Below are positions 25,115-34,240 of a stretch of 64,000 nt of DNA, piece after piece. The DNA comes from Paractinoplanes aksuensis (GTDB lineage Bacteria; Actinomycetota; Actinomycetes; Mycobacteriales; Micromonosporaceae). The notes beneath the pieces were generated by a model that was not told where the DNA came from, did not search any database, and was given only the letters and a program-made list of their open reading frames with translations. Positions within the stretch are counted from its first letter, which is position 1; every line of letters begins with the position of its first letter. The stretch covers positions 124,001-188,000 of the forward strand of contig NZ_JAMYJR010000010.1 of NCBI RefSeq assembly GCF_024137025.1, in the 5' to 3' direction. The translations under genes and the position numbers were made by a program.

Positions 25115-25927
25115 GTGTCCGACAACCGTATGAAGGATCGTGTCAAAGTGCTGCTCAATGGGACCTCACCGGACAGCCAGACGTCGGAACATGCCCTCGT
25201 CGCCCCGAAGCAGGGTCAGCCCCAGGCCGGCGGCACCCCGGCCGCTCAGCCCGCCGCGGCCCCGTCGTCCGGTGGCGCGCCGGCCCAGCCCGGCAACCAG
25301 GCCCTGCAGGTGCTGACCCTGGCCCAGCGCACGGCCGAGGAGCACGTCGCCCGGGCCCACCACCAGGCCGACAAGATCCGTACGGACGCGCTGGCCGCCG
25401 CCGAGCAGGTCGCCCGCGACGCTCAGGTGCACGCGCACAACGTGCGCCGCGAGGCCGAGAAGATTCTGTCCGACGCCCGCGCGGCGGCCGAGCAGATCGC
25501 CCGCGACTCGCACGCCCGCACCGAGGAGGCGCGGCGCAACGCTGAGAAGATCGTCAGCGACGCCCGCACCCAGGCCGGCACGGTCAACGAGGACGCCCAG
25601 GCCAACGCCGACCACCTCAACCTGCAGGCCCGCCAGCGCTACGACGACGTCGTGGGCAGCCTGGGGGCCAAGCGGGAGGCCCTCCAGCAGCAGATCGAGG
25701 CCCTGGAGCAGTTCGACCGGGAGTACCGGTCCCGCCTGACCGGGTTCATGCAGGGCCAGCTGCGCGCCCTCTGGGTCGACCAGCCCCAGGTGATCGGCGA
25801 GGTCGACCCCGACGGCGCCGCCCCGCGGCACGGCGCCGGCGAGCCCGACGAGGCCGTCCCGGCGCAGCGCCACAGCAAGGAGGACGAGGCGAAGGCCAAG
25901 GCGGCCGAGGGCCCCGACAAGAAGTGA
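25115..25927 (+). CDS. coiled-coil protein, DivIVA-like
   Basis: A 270-residue protein without signal peptide or membrane segment. After a short N-terminus and a Pro/Gly/Ala/Gln-rich linker, residues ~65-215 form a long charged coiled coil with a near-repeating segment (AAEQVARDAQVHAHNVRREA, AAEQIARDSHARTEEARRNA), then an acidic and basic tail. This resembles DivIVA/Wag31 paralogs and related cytoskeletal or cell-pole proteins of actinobacteria, but the defining N-terminal DivIVA motif is not clear, so assignment to that family is tentative. The GTG at 25115 has a strong GGAGG. A hairpin follows the stop. Confidence 0.8.
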   Translation: MSDNRMKDRVKVLLNGTSPDSQTSEHALVAPKQGQPQAGGTPAAQPAAAPSSGGAPAQPGNQALQVLTLAQRTAEEHVARAHHQADKIRTDALAAAEQVARDAQVHAHNVRREAEKILSDARAAAEQIARDSHARTEEARRNAEKIVSDARTQAGTVNEDAQANADHLNLQARQRYDDVVGSLGAKREALQQQIEALEQFDREYRSRLTGFMQGQLRALWVDQPQVIGEVDPDGAAPRHGAGEPDEAVPAQRHSKEDEAKAKAAEGPDKK

Positions 25928-25932
25928 ATCAG

Positions 25933-25954
25933 GTCAGTCACGTTCTGGACTGAC
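25933..25954 (+). terminator. candidate hairpin after the coiled-coil gene
   Basis: gtcagtc (25933-25939) and gactgac (25948-25954) form a perfect 7-bp stem with an 8-nt loop just after the stop at 25927. There is no adjacent T-run, so termination is only suggested. Confidence 0.35.
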
Positions 25955-26021
25955 TGGCGTCCGAGTTTTACCGTCGGTGATGCGCGGCTCGCCCGGGGCC
26001 GCGCTCCGACGGGAGTCGTCG

Positions 26022-27218
26022 ATGGGCGAGTTCGTGGGACGCCACGCCGAGCTGCGCGGGCTGCTCGGCGACGCGCGCCGTCCCGGCCTCGTCATTCACG
26101 GCATGGCCGGCATCGGGAAGAGCCGCCTGCTGGCCGAATTGTTGCCGCTGCTGGAACGGGAAAGACCGGGCAGCCGTACGGTCCGGGTGCCGGGGTCGGC
26201 CACCGCGGCCGACGTGGTGATCGCGCTCGGTGAACCCCGGCCCAGCGCCGAACCGGTCATTCTGGTCATCGACGATTTCGCCACCGTGCCCCGGCCGGGC
26301 GCCGGTGGCCGGTCCGAGCCGGTGGACGCCGGGCTGGCCGGATTCCTCACGGCCTGGGTCCGCGAGCCGGGGCCGCGACGCCTGCTGATCACCAGCCGCT
26401 ACCCGTTCGCGCTGCCGGGCCCGGCCCACCGGGCGCTGACCGAGCTGCACCTGGGCCCGCTCACGGCGGCCGACGCCCGGCTGCTGATGAAGTCGCTGCC
26501 CGGCCTGGCCGTGATCGACGCGGCCGAGCAGACCCGGGCCTGGGCGTTCTGCGGTGGTCATCCCCGCGCCCTGCACGACCTCGACGCGCTGCTGGGCCAT
26601 GGCGCCGGTTTCGCCGAGGTGGCCGACCGGCTCGAGCGGGTGCTCGCCGCGAACGGCATCGGCGACCCGGCCCGGTGGGCGGCCGGGCTCGACGGCGGGC
26701 CGGACGAGGCCGCGGCCGGTCGTACGCTGGCCGAGGCGGTCACCACGATCGTCGACGACGTGCTGGTGAGCGAGCTGCTGACGGTCCGCGACGACGCCGT
26801 GGACGAGCGGCTGGGGGAGCGGGCCGGAGCGGTCGGCTGGGACCGGCTGGGGCTGCTGGACGGCGAGGACGACCCGGCCGCCGTCGAACGTCACCTGCGT
26901 CAGGCCCTGGCCGTCGACGCCGAGGCCGGCAACCGGGCCGGCATGGCCTCGGGCCTGCACCGGCTGGGCCTGGTCTGCACGCTGACCGGGCGGCTGTCGG
27001 CGGCGGTGGCGCTGCACTGCCGGGCCCTGGCCACCGAGCTCGCCCTGAACGCGGCCGAGGCGCCGCTGGAGCTGGCCGATCTGAGCCGGCTGCGGGCGGC
27101 GCTGGGCGACGAGGCGTTCCGGCGGGCGGCGGCCGAGGTGATGCCGGGCGAGTCGCTCAACGGCCTGTCCCGCATGCTCGACAACTTCGTGACAGCCACC
27201 GAGAGCCGGCTGAACTAG
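26022..27218 (+). CDS. STAND-like ATP-binding protein with C-terminal TPR-like region
   Basis: A 398-residue P-loop protein. Walker A is GMAGIGKS (27-34, Lys33) and Walker B is VILVIDDF (79-86), with a sensor-like LLITSRYP near 120. The N-terminus FVGRHAELRGLLGDARRPG is typical of AAA_16/NB-ARC ATPases. The C-terminal third (VERHLRQALAVDAEAGNRAG, ALHCRALATELALN) looks like TPR helices. STAND proteins are signalling switches, often with an effector; none is fused here. The ATG at 26022 has GACGGGAG upstream. It converges on the hybrid kinase gene with a 4-bp overlap. Confidence 0.8.
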   Translation: MGEFVGRHAELRGLLGDARRPGLVIHGMAGIGKSRLLAELLPLLERERPGSRTVRVPGSATAADVVIALGEPRPSAEPVILVIDDFATVPRPGAGGRSEPVDAGLAGFLTAWVREPGPRRLLITSRYPFALPGPAHRALTELHLGPLTAADARLLMKSLPGLAVIDAAEQTRAWAFCGGHPRALHDLDALLGHGAGFAEVADRLERVLAANGIGDPARWAAGLDGGPDEAAAGRTLAEAVTTIVDDVLVSELLTVRDDAVDERLGERAGAVGWDRLGLLDGEDDPAAVERHLRQALAVDAEAGNRAGMASGLHRLGLVCTLTGRLSAAVALHCRALATELALNAAEAPLELADLSRLRAALGDEAFRRAAAEVMPGESLNGLSRMLDNFVTATESRLN

Positions 27219-29116
27219 CTTTCCATCACCTTCTGCAGGGCGGTGAGCAGCTGGTTCTTGCTGAACGGCTTCTCGACCAGGGTCACGCCGGGGGCAAGGG
27301 TGCCCTGCGAGGCGAGCACCGGCCGCGCGTAGCCGGACATGAACAGCACCTTGGTCCCGGGGTGCAGCTCGGCGAAGCGTTCGGCCAGTTCGCGGCCCAG
27401 CATGTGTGGCATCACCACATCGGTCAGCAGTACGTCGATGGGCCCGGCATGGGCGTCGGCCAGCGCGAGCGCGGCCGGGCCGTCCGCGGCGACCAGCACG
27501 TCGTGCCCGGCCCCGCTCAAAATGCGGGTCAGCACGCCGCGCAGCGCCGGCTCGTCCTCGACGGCCAGGATCGTGCCGCGCCGGGCGTTGCTGGGGGCGA
27601 CCTCGGTCTCGTACTCGATGGGAGCGGGCGCGGCGTCGGTGCTCGGCAGCAGGATCGTGAACGTGGTGCCCATGCCCTGCTCGGAATAGATGTGCAGGTC
27701 ACCGCCGGCCGCGGTGACGATGCCGTACACGGTGGCCAGGCCCAGCCCGGTGCCCTGCCCGGCCGGTTTGGTCGTGTAGAACGGCTCGAAGGCCCGCTCG
27801 ATCACCTCGGGCGGCATGCCGGTGCCGGTGTCGCTCACCCGCAGCCGCACGTACCGGCCGGTCCGCAGGTGGGGGCGGCCCGCGGCGTAGTCGCTGTCGA
27901 CGTCGACGACCTGGCTCTCGATGCTGAGCTGGCCGCCCCGGGGCATCGCGTCGCGGGCGTTGACGGCCAGGTTGACCAGCACCTGGTCGAGCTGACCGGG
28001 GTCGGCGGTGACCGACGGCAGACCTTCGGCCAGGCGGACGGAGAGGGCGATGTGCTCGCCGATCGAACGCCGCAGCATCTGCTCGATGTCGGTGATCACG
28101 TCGTTGAGGTCGAGCGGCCGGGGGCGGACGACCTCGCGCCGGGCGAAGGCGAGCAGCTGGTGGGTGAGGTCGGCGCCGCGCTGGGCGGCTTTGGTGATCT
28201 GGGCCGCGTCGCCCGCGATCTCCTGGAGCCCGGCGTCGGCCGCCGACTCCTCGATGAACGTCGCGTAGTTGGCGATCACGGCGATCAGGTTGTTGAAGTC
28301 GTGGGCCACGCCGCCGGCCAGCTGGCCCAGGCCTTCGAGACGCTGGGTGCGCTGCAGCTGCGCCTCCATCCGGGCCCGCTCGGCCTCGGCCTGCAGCTGC
28401 CGCACCCTGTCCTGGGCCCGGACGCGCTCGGTGATGTCCCGGATCACCGCGCACCGCAGCCGCCCTTCCTCGGTCGGCAGCGGGCTCATCGACACCTCGA
28501 CCGGCACCGTCGTCCCGTCGATCCGGCGCGCGCCGGCCGGTCCGGCGTCCGGGTCGTCCGGGTCCCCCAGGGGTACGTCGATCAGGTCGTCGATGGGACG
28601 GCCGAGCAACCCGTTGCGGGTCTCGCCGAAGAGCTGCTCGGCCTGCACGTTGGCCAGCACGACCCGGCCGTCGTCGCCGATGCCGACGAAGGCGTCCGGC
28701 GCGGCCTCGAGCAGGGCCTGCAGGCTCGATTCGAGCCGTTCCCGGTGACCGACGGCGCGGGCGATCACGGTCAGTCCGAGCTGCTCGTCGCCGTCGGACA
28801 GCGGTGACATCGAGAGCGTCACGAGCACCCAGTGGCCGTCGCGGTGCTTGCGCTGGGTGCGGAACCGTTCGAGCCGGGCGCCCGCGGCCAGCAGGGTCAG
28901 CATCTCGCGCTGGTCGTCGCGGCGGTCGGGCGGCACGAGCAGGTCGGCGCTGCGCCCGACGATCTCGCCGGGGGCCCAGCCGAGCAGCTTCTCGGCGGCC
29001 GGGTTCCAGCTCCGCACGGTGAAGTCGGGGCCGACCGTCCAGATCGCGTCATGGGCCGAGCGCATCATCGCGCCGACCAGCGCGGTCGCCTCGGTCGATA
29101 CGTACGTTCCGCCCAT
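27215..29116 (-). CDS. PAS-PAS hybrid sensor histidine kinase with C-terminal receiver
   Basis: A soluble hybrid kinase of 633 residues. PAS domain one covers about 10-125 (AHDAIWTVGPDFTVRSWNPA), PAS two about 130-235 (APDAFVGIGDDGRVVLANVQ). The kinase core begins GGVAHDFNNLIAV with His272; ATPase motifs are NLAVNARDAM, DTGTGMPPE and GTGLGLATVYGI. The C-terminal receiver has VEDEP and the phospho-acceptor Asp566 in LLTDVVMP, with Lys in VEKPF. It belongs to the HisKA family usually paired with a separate Hpt, and an orphan Hpt lies 5 kb downstream. Its start is divergent from the methyltransferase gene. Confidence 0.92.
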   Translation of the reverse strand: MGGTYVSTEATALVGAMMRSAHDAIWTVGPDFTVRSWNPAAEKLLGWAPGEIVGRSADLLVPPDRRDDQREMLTLLAAGARLERFRTQRKHRDGHWVLVTLSMSPLSDGDEQLGLTVIARAVGHRERLESSLQALLEAAPDAFVGIGDDGRVVLANVQAEQLFGETRNGLLGRPIDDLIDVPLGDPDDPDAGPAGARRIDGTTVPVEVSMSPLPTEEGRLRCAVIRDITERVRAQDRVRQLQAEAERARMEAQLQRTQRLEGLGQLAGGVAHDFNNLIAVIANYATFIEESAADAGLQEIAGDAAQITKAAQRGADLTHQLLAFARREVVRPRPLDLNDVITDIEQMLRRSIGEHIALSVRLAEGLPSVTADPGQLDQVLVNLAVNARDAMPRGGQLSIESQVVDVDSDYAAGRPHLRTGRYVRLRVSDTGTGMPPEVIERAFEPFYTTKPAGQGTGLGLATVYGIVTAAGGDLHIYSEQGMGTTFTILLPSTDAAPAPIEYETEVAPSNARRGTILAVEDEPALRGVLTRILSGAGHDVLVAADGPAALALADAHAGPIDVLLTDVVMPHMLGRELAERFAELHPGTKVLFMSGYARPVLASQGTLAPGVTLVEKPFSKNQLLTALQKVMES

Positions 29117-29176
29117 AACCGGACCACCTTATCGATTCCGACCGGTGCGGCGGGGTGCTTTGCCTACGCTCGGGCC

Positions 29177-29992
29177 ATGAACGTGCTGGGGGAGCAGGTG
29201 GCCGTGCTGCCCGAGGTGGATCCGCAGCGGCCCAGCGTGGCCCGCATCCACAACTTCCTGATGGGCGGCAAGCACCACTTCGCGGCCGACCGGCAGGCGG
29301 CAGCCGCGGCCCGGGGCGCGATGCCCGAGCTGCCGGCCATCCTGCGGCTCAACCGCCAGTTCCTGCGCGAGGTGGTGCGGATGGCGACCGAGGCCGGCGT
29401 CGACCAGTTCCTGGATCTGGGCTGCGGCATCCCCGCTCCGGGCAACGCGTACGACGTCGCGCGCCAGTTCGACCCGCGGAGCCGGGTGCTCGGGGTCGAT
29501 GTCGAGCCCGTGGCCTTCGTACACGGGAAGCAGCAGCTCGCCGGGGACCCGGGGGCCGACGTCGTCTACGGCGATCTGCTCGACGCGGACGAGGTGCTGG
29601 CCTCTCCCTCCGTACGGGAAATTCTGGATCTCGATCGGCCGGTGTGCCTGCTGCTGGTGTCGGTCGCGCACTTCATCCCCGACACCGGGCGCCTGCGGGC
29701 GGCGCTGGAGCGGTATCGGGCGGCGGTCGTGCCCGGCAGCCTGCTCGCGCTCAGTCACGCCTGTCGCAAGCGTCCCTCGCCGCGCGTCGAGCAGGTCCGC
29801 CGCATCTACAACAACACCACCGCCCCGATGGTGGCCCGGGACGAGGCCGAGACGACCGCCCTGTTCGGCGACTGGCCGCTGCGGGAGCCGGGTGTGCAGT
29901 CGTTCCGCCAGTGGTGCTCGGCGCCGGGCCGGGAGTGCGAGAGCGAGACCGCCGAGAACGCCTTCCTCGTCGGAGTGGCCGAGAAGCCATAA
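29177..29992 (+). CDS. SAM-dependent methyltransferase (DUF574 / Methyltransf_19 type)
   Basis: A 271-residue protein recognised by the family opening PSVARIHNFLMGGKHHFAAD and the SAM-binding Rossmann motif QFLDLGCGIPAPGNAYDVAR, with VLGVDVEPVAF as motif II and the C-terminal YNNTTAPMVAR. The family is abundant in Streptomyces and Actinoplanes; methyl acceptors are mostly unknown. The ATG at 29177 has no ribosome binding site, and a tacgct hexamer lies 7-12 bp before it, so a leaderless transcript is possible. It is divergent from the hybrid kinase and followed after 70 bp by a CheY-like regulator. Confidence 0.88.
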   Translation: MNVLGEQVAVLPEVDPQRPSVARIHNFLMGGKHHFAADRQAAAAARGAMPELPAILRLNRQFLREVVRMATEAGVDQFLDLGCGIPAPGNAYDVARQFDPRSRVLGVDVEPVAFVHGKQQLAGDPGADVVYGDLLDADEVLASPSVREILDLDRPVCLLLVSVAHFIPDTGRLRAALERYRAAVVPGSLLALSHACRKRPSPRVEQVRRIYNNTTAPMVARDEAETTALFGDWPLREPGVQSFRQWCSAPGRECESETAENAFLVGVAEKP

Positions 29993-30062
29993 CGTGAAAC
30001 CGGCACATCCCGGTCTATCTCGGGCTCATGCTTGCAGAGTGGCCCCGAACATCGGAGCGAAG

Positions 30063-30485
30063 ATGCCCTCAGTACTGATCGCCGAGGACGACGAAGACAT
30101 CGCCCTGATCCTGAGCCGGCTGCTCAAGCGGGCCGGGTACACGGTGACGCACGCCCCCGACGGCCAGCGGGCGTTCGAGATGGCGGTCGCCGACCGGCCC
30201 GACGTCGTGCTGACCGACCTGGGCATGCCGCGGATGGACGGGCTCGAGCTGACCCGGTCGATCCGCGCCCACCCCGAGCTGCGGGACACGCCGATCGTCA
30301 TGCTCAGCGGCCACCTGCACCCGGGCGACAGCGGGCCCATCGCGGCCGGCGTGTGCGTGGTGCTGCTCAAGCCCTGCCCCAACGACCGGCTGCGCGAGGT
30401 CGTCACCGAGCTGACCGAGCTCGGCGCGCACGGGCACTCCGGCGCCGACTCGGGCTGCCCCGCGATATGGCCGGTATCCGTCTGA
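30063..30485 (+). CDS. single-domain (CheY-like) response regulator
   Basis: A 140-residue receiver without an output domain. The acidic pair is AEDDEDIA, the phospho-acceptor is Asp52 in LTDLGMPRMDG, the switch Ser is in VMLSGHL and Lys103 lies in LLKPCP. A short C-terminal extension with SGADSGCPAIW is unusual. Such stand-alone receivers shuttle phosphate in relays or act on proteins. It lies between kinases, an Hpt and another regulator, supporting a relay role. Confidence 0.9.
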   Translation: MPSVLIAEDDEDIALILSRLLKRAGYTVTHAPDGQRAFEMAVADRPDVVLTDLGMPRMDGLELTRSIRAHPELRDTPIVMLSGHLHPGDSGPIAAGVCVVLLKPCPNDRLREVVTELTELGAHGHSGADSGCPAIWPVSV

Positions 30486-30514
30486 AACAGATTGTTGTCG
30501 TGAGACATATGAAA

Positions 30515-30546
30515 GCGGGCCTAGGGTATAAATAGCCCGAGCCCGC
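30515..30546. promoter_or_regulatory. GC-stem hairpin with A/T-rich centre before the multi-sensor kinase
   Basis: gcgggc (30515-30520) pairs with gcccgc (30541-30546) around ctagggtataaatagcccga. The centre looks like a -10 region (gtataa), so the element could be the promoter of the kinase at 30598 or an end structure for the upstream regulator. Confidence 0.35.
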
Positions 30547-30597
30547 GATGCGCGGGAGGCTGGTTGCGGGCGGGCCGCGTGGGGGATCGGGCAACCC

Positions 30598-32607
30598 ATG
30601 GTCGTCGTCGACGAGGCCGTCCTGGCCGATCCGGACCGCCTCGGCGCCGTCCGCACGGCCAAGCACACGCTCCCGGCCCTGCCGCTCGCCCCCGACGCCC
30701 TGGCCCGCCTGGCCGGGCGCCTGCTGGCCGCGGCCGAGGCCCAGCTGACCCTGGTCGACCGGGAGGGTGTGCTGCTGGCCGGCGGGCACGGGCCGCCCGA
30801 CGCTGACGTCGCCCGCTGGGCCGTGTCGGCCGACCGGCGGGTGCAGCGTGACCAGGCCCCGTCGTTCCTGGCCGTGCCGGTGCGCGACGACGCCGGGCGT
30901 CCGGTCGGCGCGCTCGCCGTGCTCGACCCCGGGGCCCGGGCCTGGACCGACGAGCACGCCCGCATCCTGACCGAGCTGACCGCGCTGGCCCGGCCCTCGG
31001 GCTGCGACTCCTATCTGGCCGCGCTGATCGACAACCTGCCGGTGGGGGTGATCGCGTGCGACACCGACGGGGACATCGTCGTGGTCAACCGGTCGGTGCG
31101 CGAGCTGATCGGCCTGCCCGTGGACGCCGCGGCCCGGCTCTACCCGACCCGGGCCACCGGCGCCCTGTTCGACGCGGACGGCCGGGTCGTGCCGTGGCGG
31201 GAGTCGCCGATCCAGCGGGCCGCGCGCGGCGAGCGGGTCGACACCGACCTCATCGTGCGGGTCGCCGGGCGGCGCGAGCGGATCATCGCGGCCACCGCCC
31301 AGCCCGTCCTCGACGACGAGGGGCGGCGGCTGGGCGCGGTCGCCATCGCCCGCGAGGTCACCGCGCTGCGCCGGGCCGAACGCTTCCGCGAGTGCCACCG
31401 GGCGGTCGAGGAGGCGCTGCGCTCGGCCGACTGCGCGACCGGGGCCGCGCCCGGCGTCCTGGCCGCACTCGGCGCCACCCTGGGCTGGCCCGCGGCCGAG
31501 CTGTGGCTGGCCGACGAGGACACCGGCGAACTCGCCCTCGGCGGCCGGTGGTGGGCCCCCGGCAGCGGCCTCGACCAGGTGCTCACGTTCGCGCCGGTCA
31601 AGGGGACCGGCATCACCGGGCGGGTGTGGTCGACCGGCCGCCCGCTGTGGGTGCCGGACATCGCCGACTCGGCCTCGCTGCGCAGCGAGGCCGAACGCCG
31701 CCGGGCTGCGGCCTGCCTGCGGGCGGGCATCCGGACCGTGCTGTCGGTGCCCGTGCGCGACGCCGACACCGTGCTGGGCGTGCTGACCTGTTACGGCAGC
31801 GCGCCCGAGCCGCACGAGGACCTGCTGGCCCTGCTGCTCGACGGCGTGGCCGCCCGGATCGGCGTCTATGTCGCGCTGCGCCGGGCCGAGGCGCTGGCCC
31901 GCCAGCTGGCCCGGGCCAAGGACGACTTCATCGCGCTGGTCAGCCACGAGATGCGCACGCCGCTGACCTCGATCGTGGCCAGCGCGGCGATGCTCGGCGA
32001 CGAGCGGTCCGCGCTCGACGAGGAGGGCCGGGCCATGGTCGACGCCGTGCACCGCAACGCGACCAGCCTGCGGGCCGTGGTCGACACCCTGCTCGACCTG
32101 GCCGGCCTGGACTCGGGGCACGTGGCACTGCGCAAGGAGCGGGTCGACCTGTCCGCCGTCGTGGCCGCGGCGCTGGCCGCCGCCCGCCCGGCCGCGGCGG
32201 CCAACGGGGTCCGCCTGGTCCACGAGCGGGACGAGCCGTTGCCGCTGGACGGCGACGCCCGCCGGCTGCGGCAGGTAATGGACGACCTGCTGGCCAACGC
32301 GATCAAGTACAGCCCACGGGGCGGCGACGTCGAGGTCGTGCTGGTCGAACGGGCGGGCTCGGCCGAGCTGACCGTGACCGACCACGGCATCGGCACCCCG
32401 GCCGAGGAACGGGACCGGGTCTTCGACCGCTTCTTCCGGGCCAGCAACGTGCGGCACCAGGGCATCGCCGGCCAGGGGCTGGGTCTGAGCCTGGCCCGGA
32501 CCATCGTCGAGCTGCACGGGGGCACCATCCGCCTCAGCGGTCACCCGCCCCAGGGCACGACGGTGTTCATCCGGTTGCCGATCGTTGCCGGTGGGGAAAA
32601 CGCTTAG
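30598..32607 (+). CDS. multi-sensor (GAF-PAS-GAF) histidine kinase
   Basis: A 669-residue soluble kinase. An N-terminal GAF-like unit (~25-125), a PAS domain (~138-260, with AALIDNLPVGVIACDTDGDI) and a second GAF (~270-425, with VKGTGITGRVWSTGRPLWVPDI) precede the HisKA motif LVSHEMRTPLTS with His450. ATPase motifs are LLANAIKYS, DHGIGTPAEE and GQGLGLSLARTIV. No receiver is attached, so it needs a separate regulator; the CheY-like protein upstream and the receiver protein 66 bp downstream are candidates. The start MVVVDEAVL lacks a strong ribosome binding site. Confidence 0.92.
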   Translation: MVVVDEAVLADPDRLGAVRTAKHTLPALPLAPDALARLAGRLLAAAEAQLTLVDREGVLLAGGHGPPDADVARWAVSADRRVQRDQAPSFLAVPVRDDAGRPVGALAVLDPGARAWTDEHARILTELTALARPSGCDSYLAALIDNLPVGVIACDTDGDIVVVNRSVRELIGLPVDAAARLYPTRATGALFDADGRVVPWRESPIQRAARGERVDTDLIVRVAGRRERIIAATAQPVLDDEGRRLGAVAIAREVTALRRAERFRECHRAVEEALRSADCATGAAPGVLAALGATLGWPAAELWLADEDTGELALGGRWWAPGSGLDQVLTFAPVKGTGITGRVWSTGRPLWVPDIADSASLRSEAERRRAAACLRAGIRTVLSVPVRDADTVLGVLTCYGSAPEPHEDLLALLLDGVAARIGVYVALRRAEALARQLARAKDDFIALVSHEMRTPLTSIVASAAMLGDERSALDEEGRAMVDAVHRNATSLRAVVDTLLDLAGLDSGHVALRKERVDLSAVVAAALAAARPAAAANGVRLVHERDEPLPLDGDARRLRQVMDDLLANAIKYSPRGGDVEVVLVERAGSAELTVTDHGIGTPAEERDRVFDRFFRASNVRHQGIAGQGLGLSLARTIVELHGGTIRLSGHPPQGTTVFIRLPIVAGGENA

Positions 32608-32673
32608 TCGCCGTCACCGCCCGTCCGATCAGGCAGTCAGACGACATTTTGACGCCATCCGCGGGGGACAAGA

Positions 32674-33807
32674 ATGACCGAACGGCCGACCGTGCTGCTC
32701 GTGGACGACGAGAGCGCCATCCTCGAGACCCTTTCGCTGCAGCTGCGCCGGGACCACAAGGTGCTGGTGGCGGACAGCGGGGCCGAGGCGCTGCGCCTGC
32801 TCGCCTCGTCCGGCCCGGTGGCCGCCGTGATCAGTGACCTGCGCATGCCCGAGATGGACGGCGTCGAGCTGCTGCGCCGGGTCCAGGTCGAGTACCCGGA
32901 CACGACCCGCGTGCTGCACACCGCGCAGAGCGACCTCAACTCGGCCATCGCGGCCATCAACGACGGCGGCGTCTACCGCTACCTGGCCAAGCCGGTCGGC
33001 ACCGACGAGCTGCGGGCCACCGTGCACGACGCGGTCGAGCGGCACGGCCGGTCGACCGCCGACCGGGAGCTGCTCGACAAGACGCTCAAGGCCAGCCTCC
33101 AGGCCCTGTTCGGGGTGCTGCAGCTGGCCAGCCCGCTCGCCTTCGCCCGGGCCGGCCGCATCCGCACCCTGGTCTCCGAGCTCTGCCACCAGATGCAGCT
33201 CGACGCGCTGTGGGAGATCGAGGTGGCCGCCATGGCGTCCCAGCTCGGCGCGGTCACCCTGCCGCCGTCGGTGCTGGCCAAGCTGGACAAGGGCCTGCCC
33301 TGCACCGACGACGAGCAGGGCATGGTCGACGCCATGCCGGGCGTCGCGGTGCAGCTGCTCAAGAACATCCCGAACCTGTCCGACGTGATCGAGATCGTCC
33401 GCGGGCTGAGCCTCAACCCGCCGCCGCACCCGAGCCCGCTGGTCGAGGCGGCCGTCGACGTCATCCGGACGGCCATCGACTTCGAGACGCTGGAGAGCCG
33501 CGGCCTCGAGGTCGAGAGCGCGATCACCGTGCTCGAGTGCCGCGACCACAGCGCCCTGAACGTGCTGGCCGCGCTGCGCAAGGTCAAGGGCTGCGTCCAG
33601 GTCAAGGAGAAGGTCCGCGGTCTGCGCGTGGTCGACCTCGAGGTCGGCATGCGGGTGGCCGAGGACATCGTGGCCACCAACGGCCTGGTGCTGATCGGCC
33701 GGGGCATGGTCGTCACCGAACTGCTGCTCGACCGGCTCAACAACTTCGCCCGGATGATCGAGATCATCGAGCCCGTGCTCGCCGTGCCCGGCGCGCGCCG
33801 GTTCTAG
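32674..33807 (+). CDS. response regulator with degenerate HD-GYP-like output domain
   Basis: A 377-residue protein. The receiver (1-125) has DDES at 11-14, Asp55 in VISDLRMPEMDG and the Lys in YLAKPVG. The rest aligns by pattern with HD-GYP c-di-GMP phosphodiesterases: LGAVTLPPSVLAKLDKGL stands where the family has HDIGK followed by IP..IL, and MPGVAVQLLKNIP replaces the HP-containing helix. The metal-binding HD and HHE histidines are all absent, so it is probably non-catalytic. The C-terminal GMRVAEDIVATNGLVLIGRG also occurs in HD-domain regulators. It overlaps the convergent Hpt gene by four bases. Confidence 0.85.
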   Translation: MTERPTVLLVDDESAILETLSLQLRRDHKVLVADSGAEALRLLASSGPVAAVISDLRMPEMDGVELLRRVQVEYPDTTRVLHTAQSDLNSAIAAINDGGVYRYLAKPVGTDELRATVHDAVERHGRSTADRELLDKTLKASLQALFGVLQLASPLAFARAGRIRTLVSELCHQMQLDALWEIEVAAMASQLGAVTLPPSVLAKLDKGLPCTDDEQGMVDAMPGVAVQLLKNIPNLSDVIEIVRGLSLNPPPHPSPLVEAAVDVIRTAIDFETLESRGLEVESAITVLECRDHSALNVLAALRKVKGCVQVKEKVRGLRVVDLEVGMRVAEDIVATNGLVLIGRGMVVTELLLDRLNNFARMIEIIEPVLAVPGARRF

Positions 33808-34181
33808 GCCTCGCCGGCCAGCTTCTCGAGGATCGGCAGCACCAGCGCCTGCTCGCAGGCGATCCGGCCCAGCGTCAGATCGGGGTCGGGCACGAAGCCC
33901 GCCCGGGCGGCCTGCTCGACCTCGGCGAAGACCGCGGCCAGACTCGCCGCCCCGATGTTCGAGGCCGACCCCTTCAGCGCGTGCGCGTGCTCGCGCAACG
34001 TGTCGGTGTCGCCGCCGCGCAGCAGCTCGCTCAGCCGGTCGACCCCGGCCGGGGTCTTCTGCAGGTACGACCGGATCAGCCGGCCGAGCAGCGCCTGCTC
34101 GGCCGGGCCCGGCTCGTCGCCGGCGATGTCGGCCAGACGGTCGCGGACCTCGTCCTCCCGGCTGCGCTCCATGCGTTCCAT
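33804..34181 (-). CDS. stand-alone histidine phosphotransfer (Hpt) protein
   Basis: A 125-residue helical protein whose core is REHAHALKGSASNIGA, the Hpt signature, with the phospho-accepting histidine at about position 67. Helices around it (ALLGRLIRSYLQKTPAGV, SLAAVFAEVEQAARAG) complete a four-helix bundle. It should carry phosphate between a receiver such as that of the hybrid kinase and a downstream regulator. It is convergent with the degenerate HD-GYP regulator (4-bp overlap) and divergent from the GGDEF-EAL gene. Confidence 0.9.
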   Translation of the reverse strand: MERMERSREDEVRDRLADIAGDEPGPAEQALLGRLIRSYLQKTPAGVDRLSELLRGGDTDTLREHAHALKGSASNIGAASLAAVFAEVEQAARAGFVPDPDLTLGRIACEQALVLPILEKLAGEA

Positions 34182-34240
34182 CCTGCTGTCCCCGGCCCGG
34201 CGCCGGGGGAGAAACCCGTGAGCCCGTGAAGGAGGTCGCA

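Noticed and set aside
25115-25927. Gas-vesicle or tellurite-resistance protein
   Set aside because: Only a generic coiled coil and a charged tail are visible. The DivIVA-like label itself is tentative.
29177-29992. Resistance or rRNA methyltransferase
   Set aside because: The protein matches the DUF574-type SAM methyltransferases by its opening motif. Nothing points to rRNA as the substrate.
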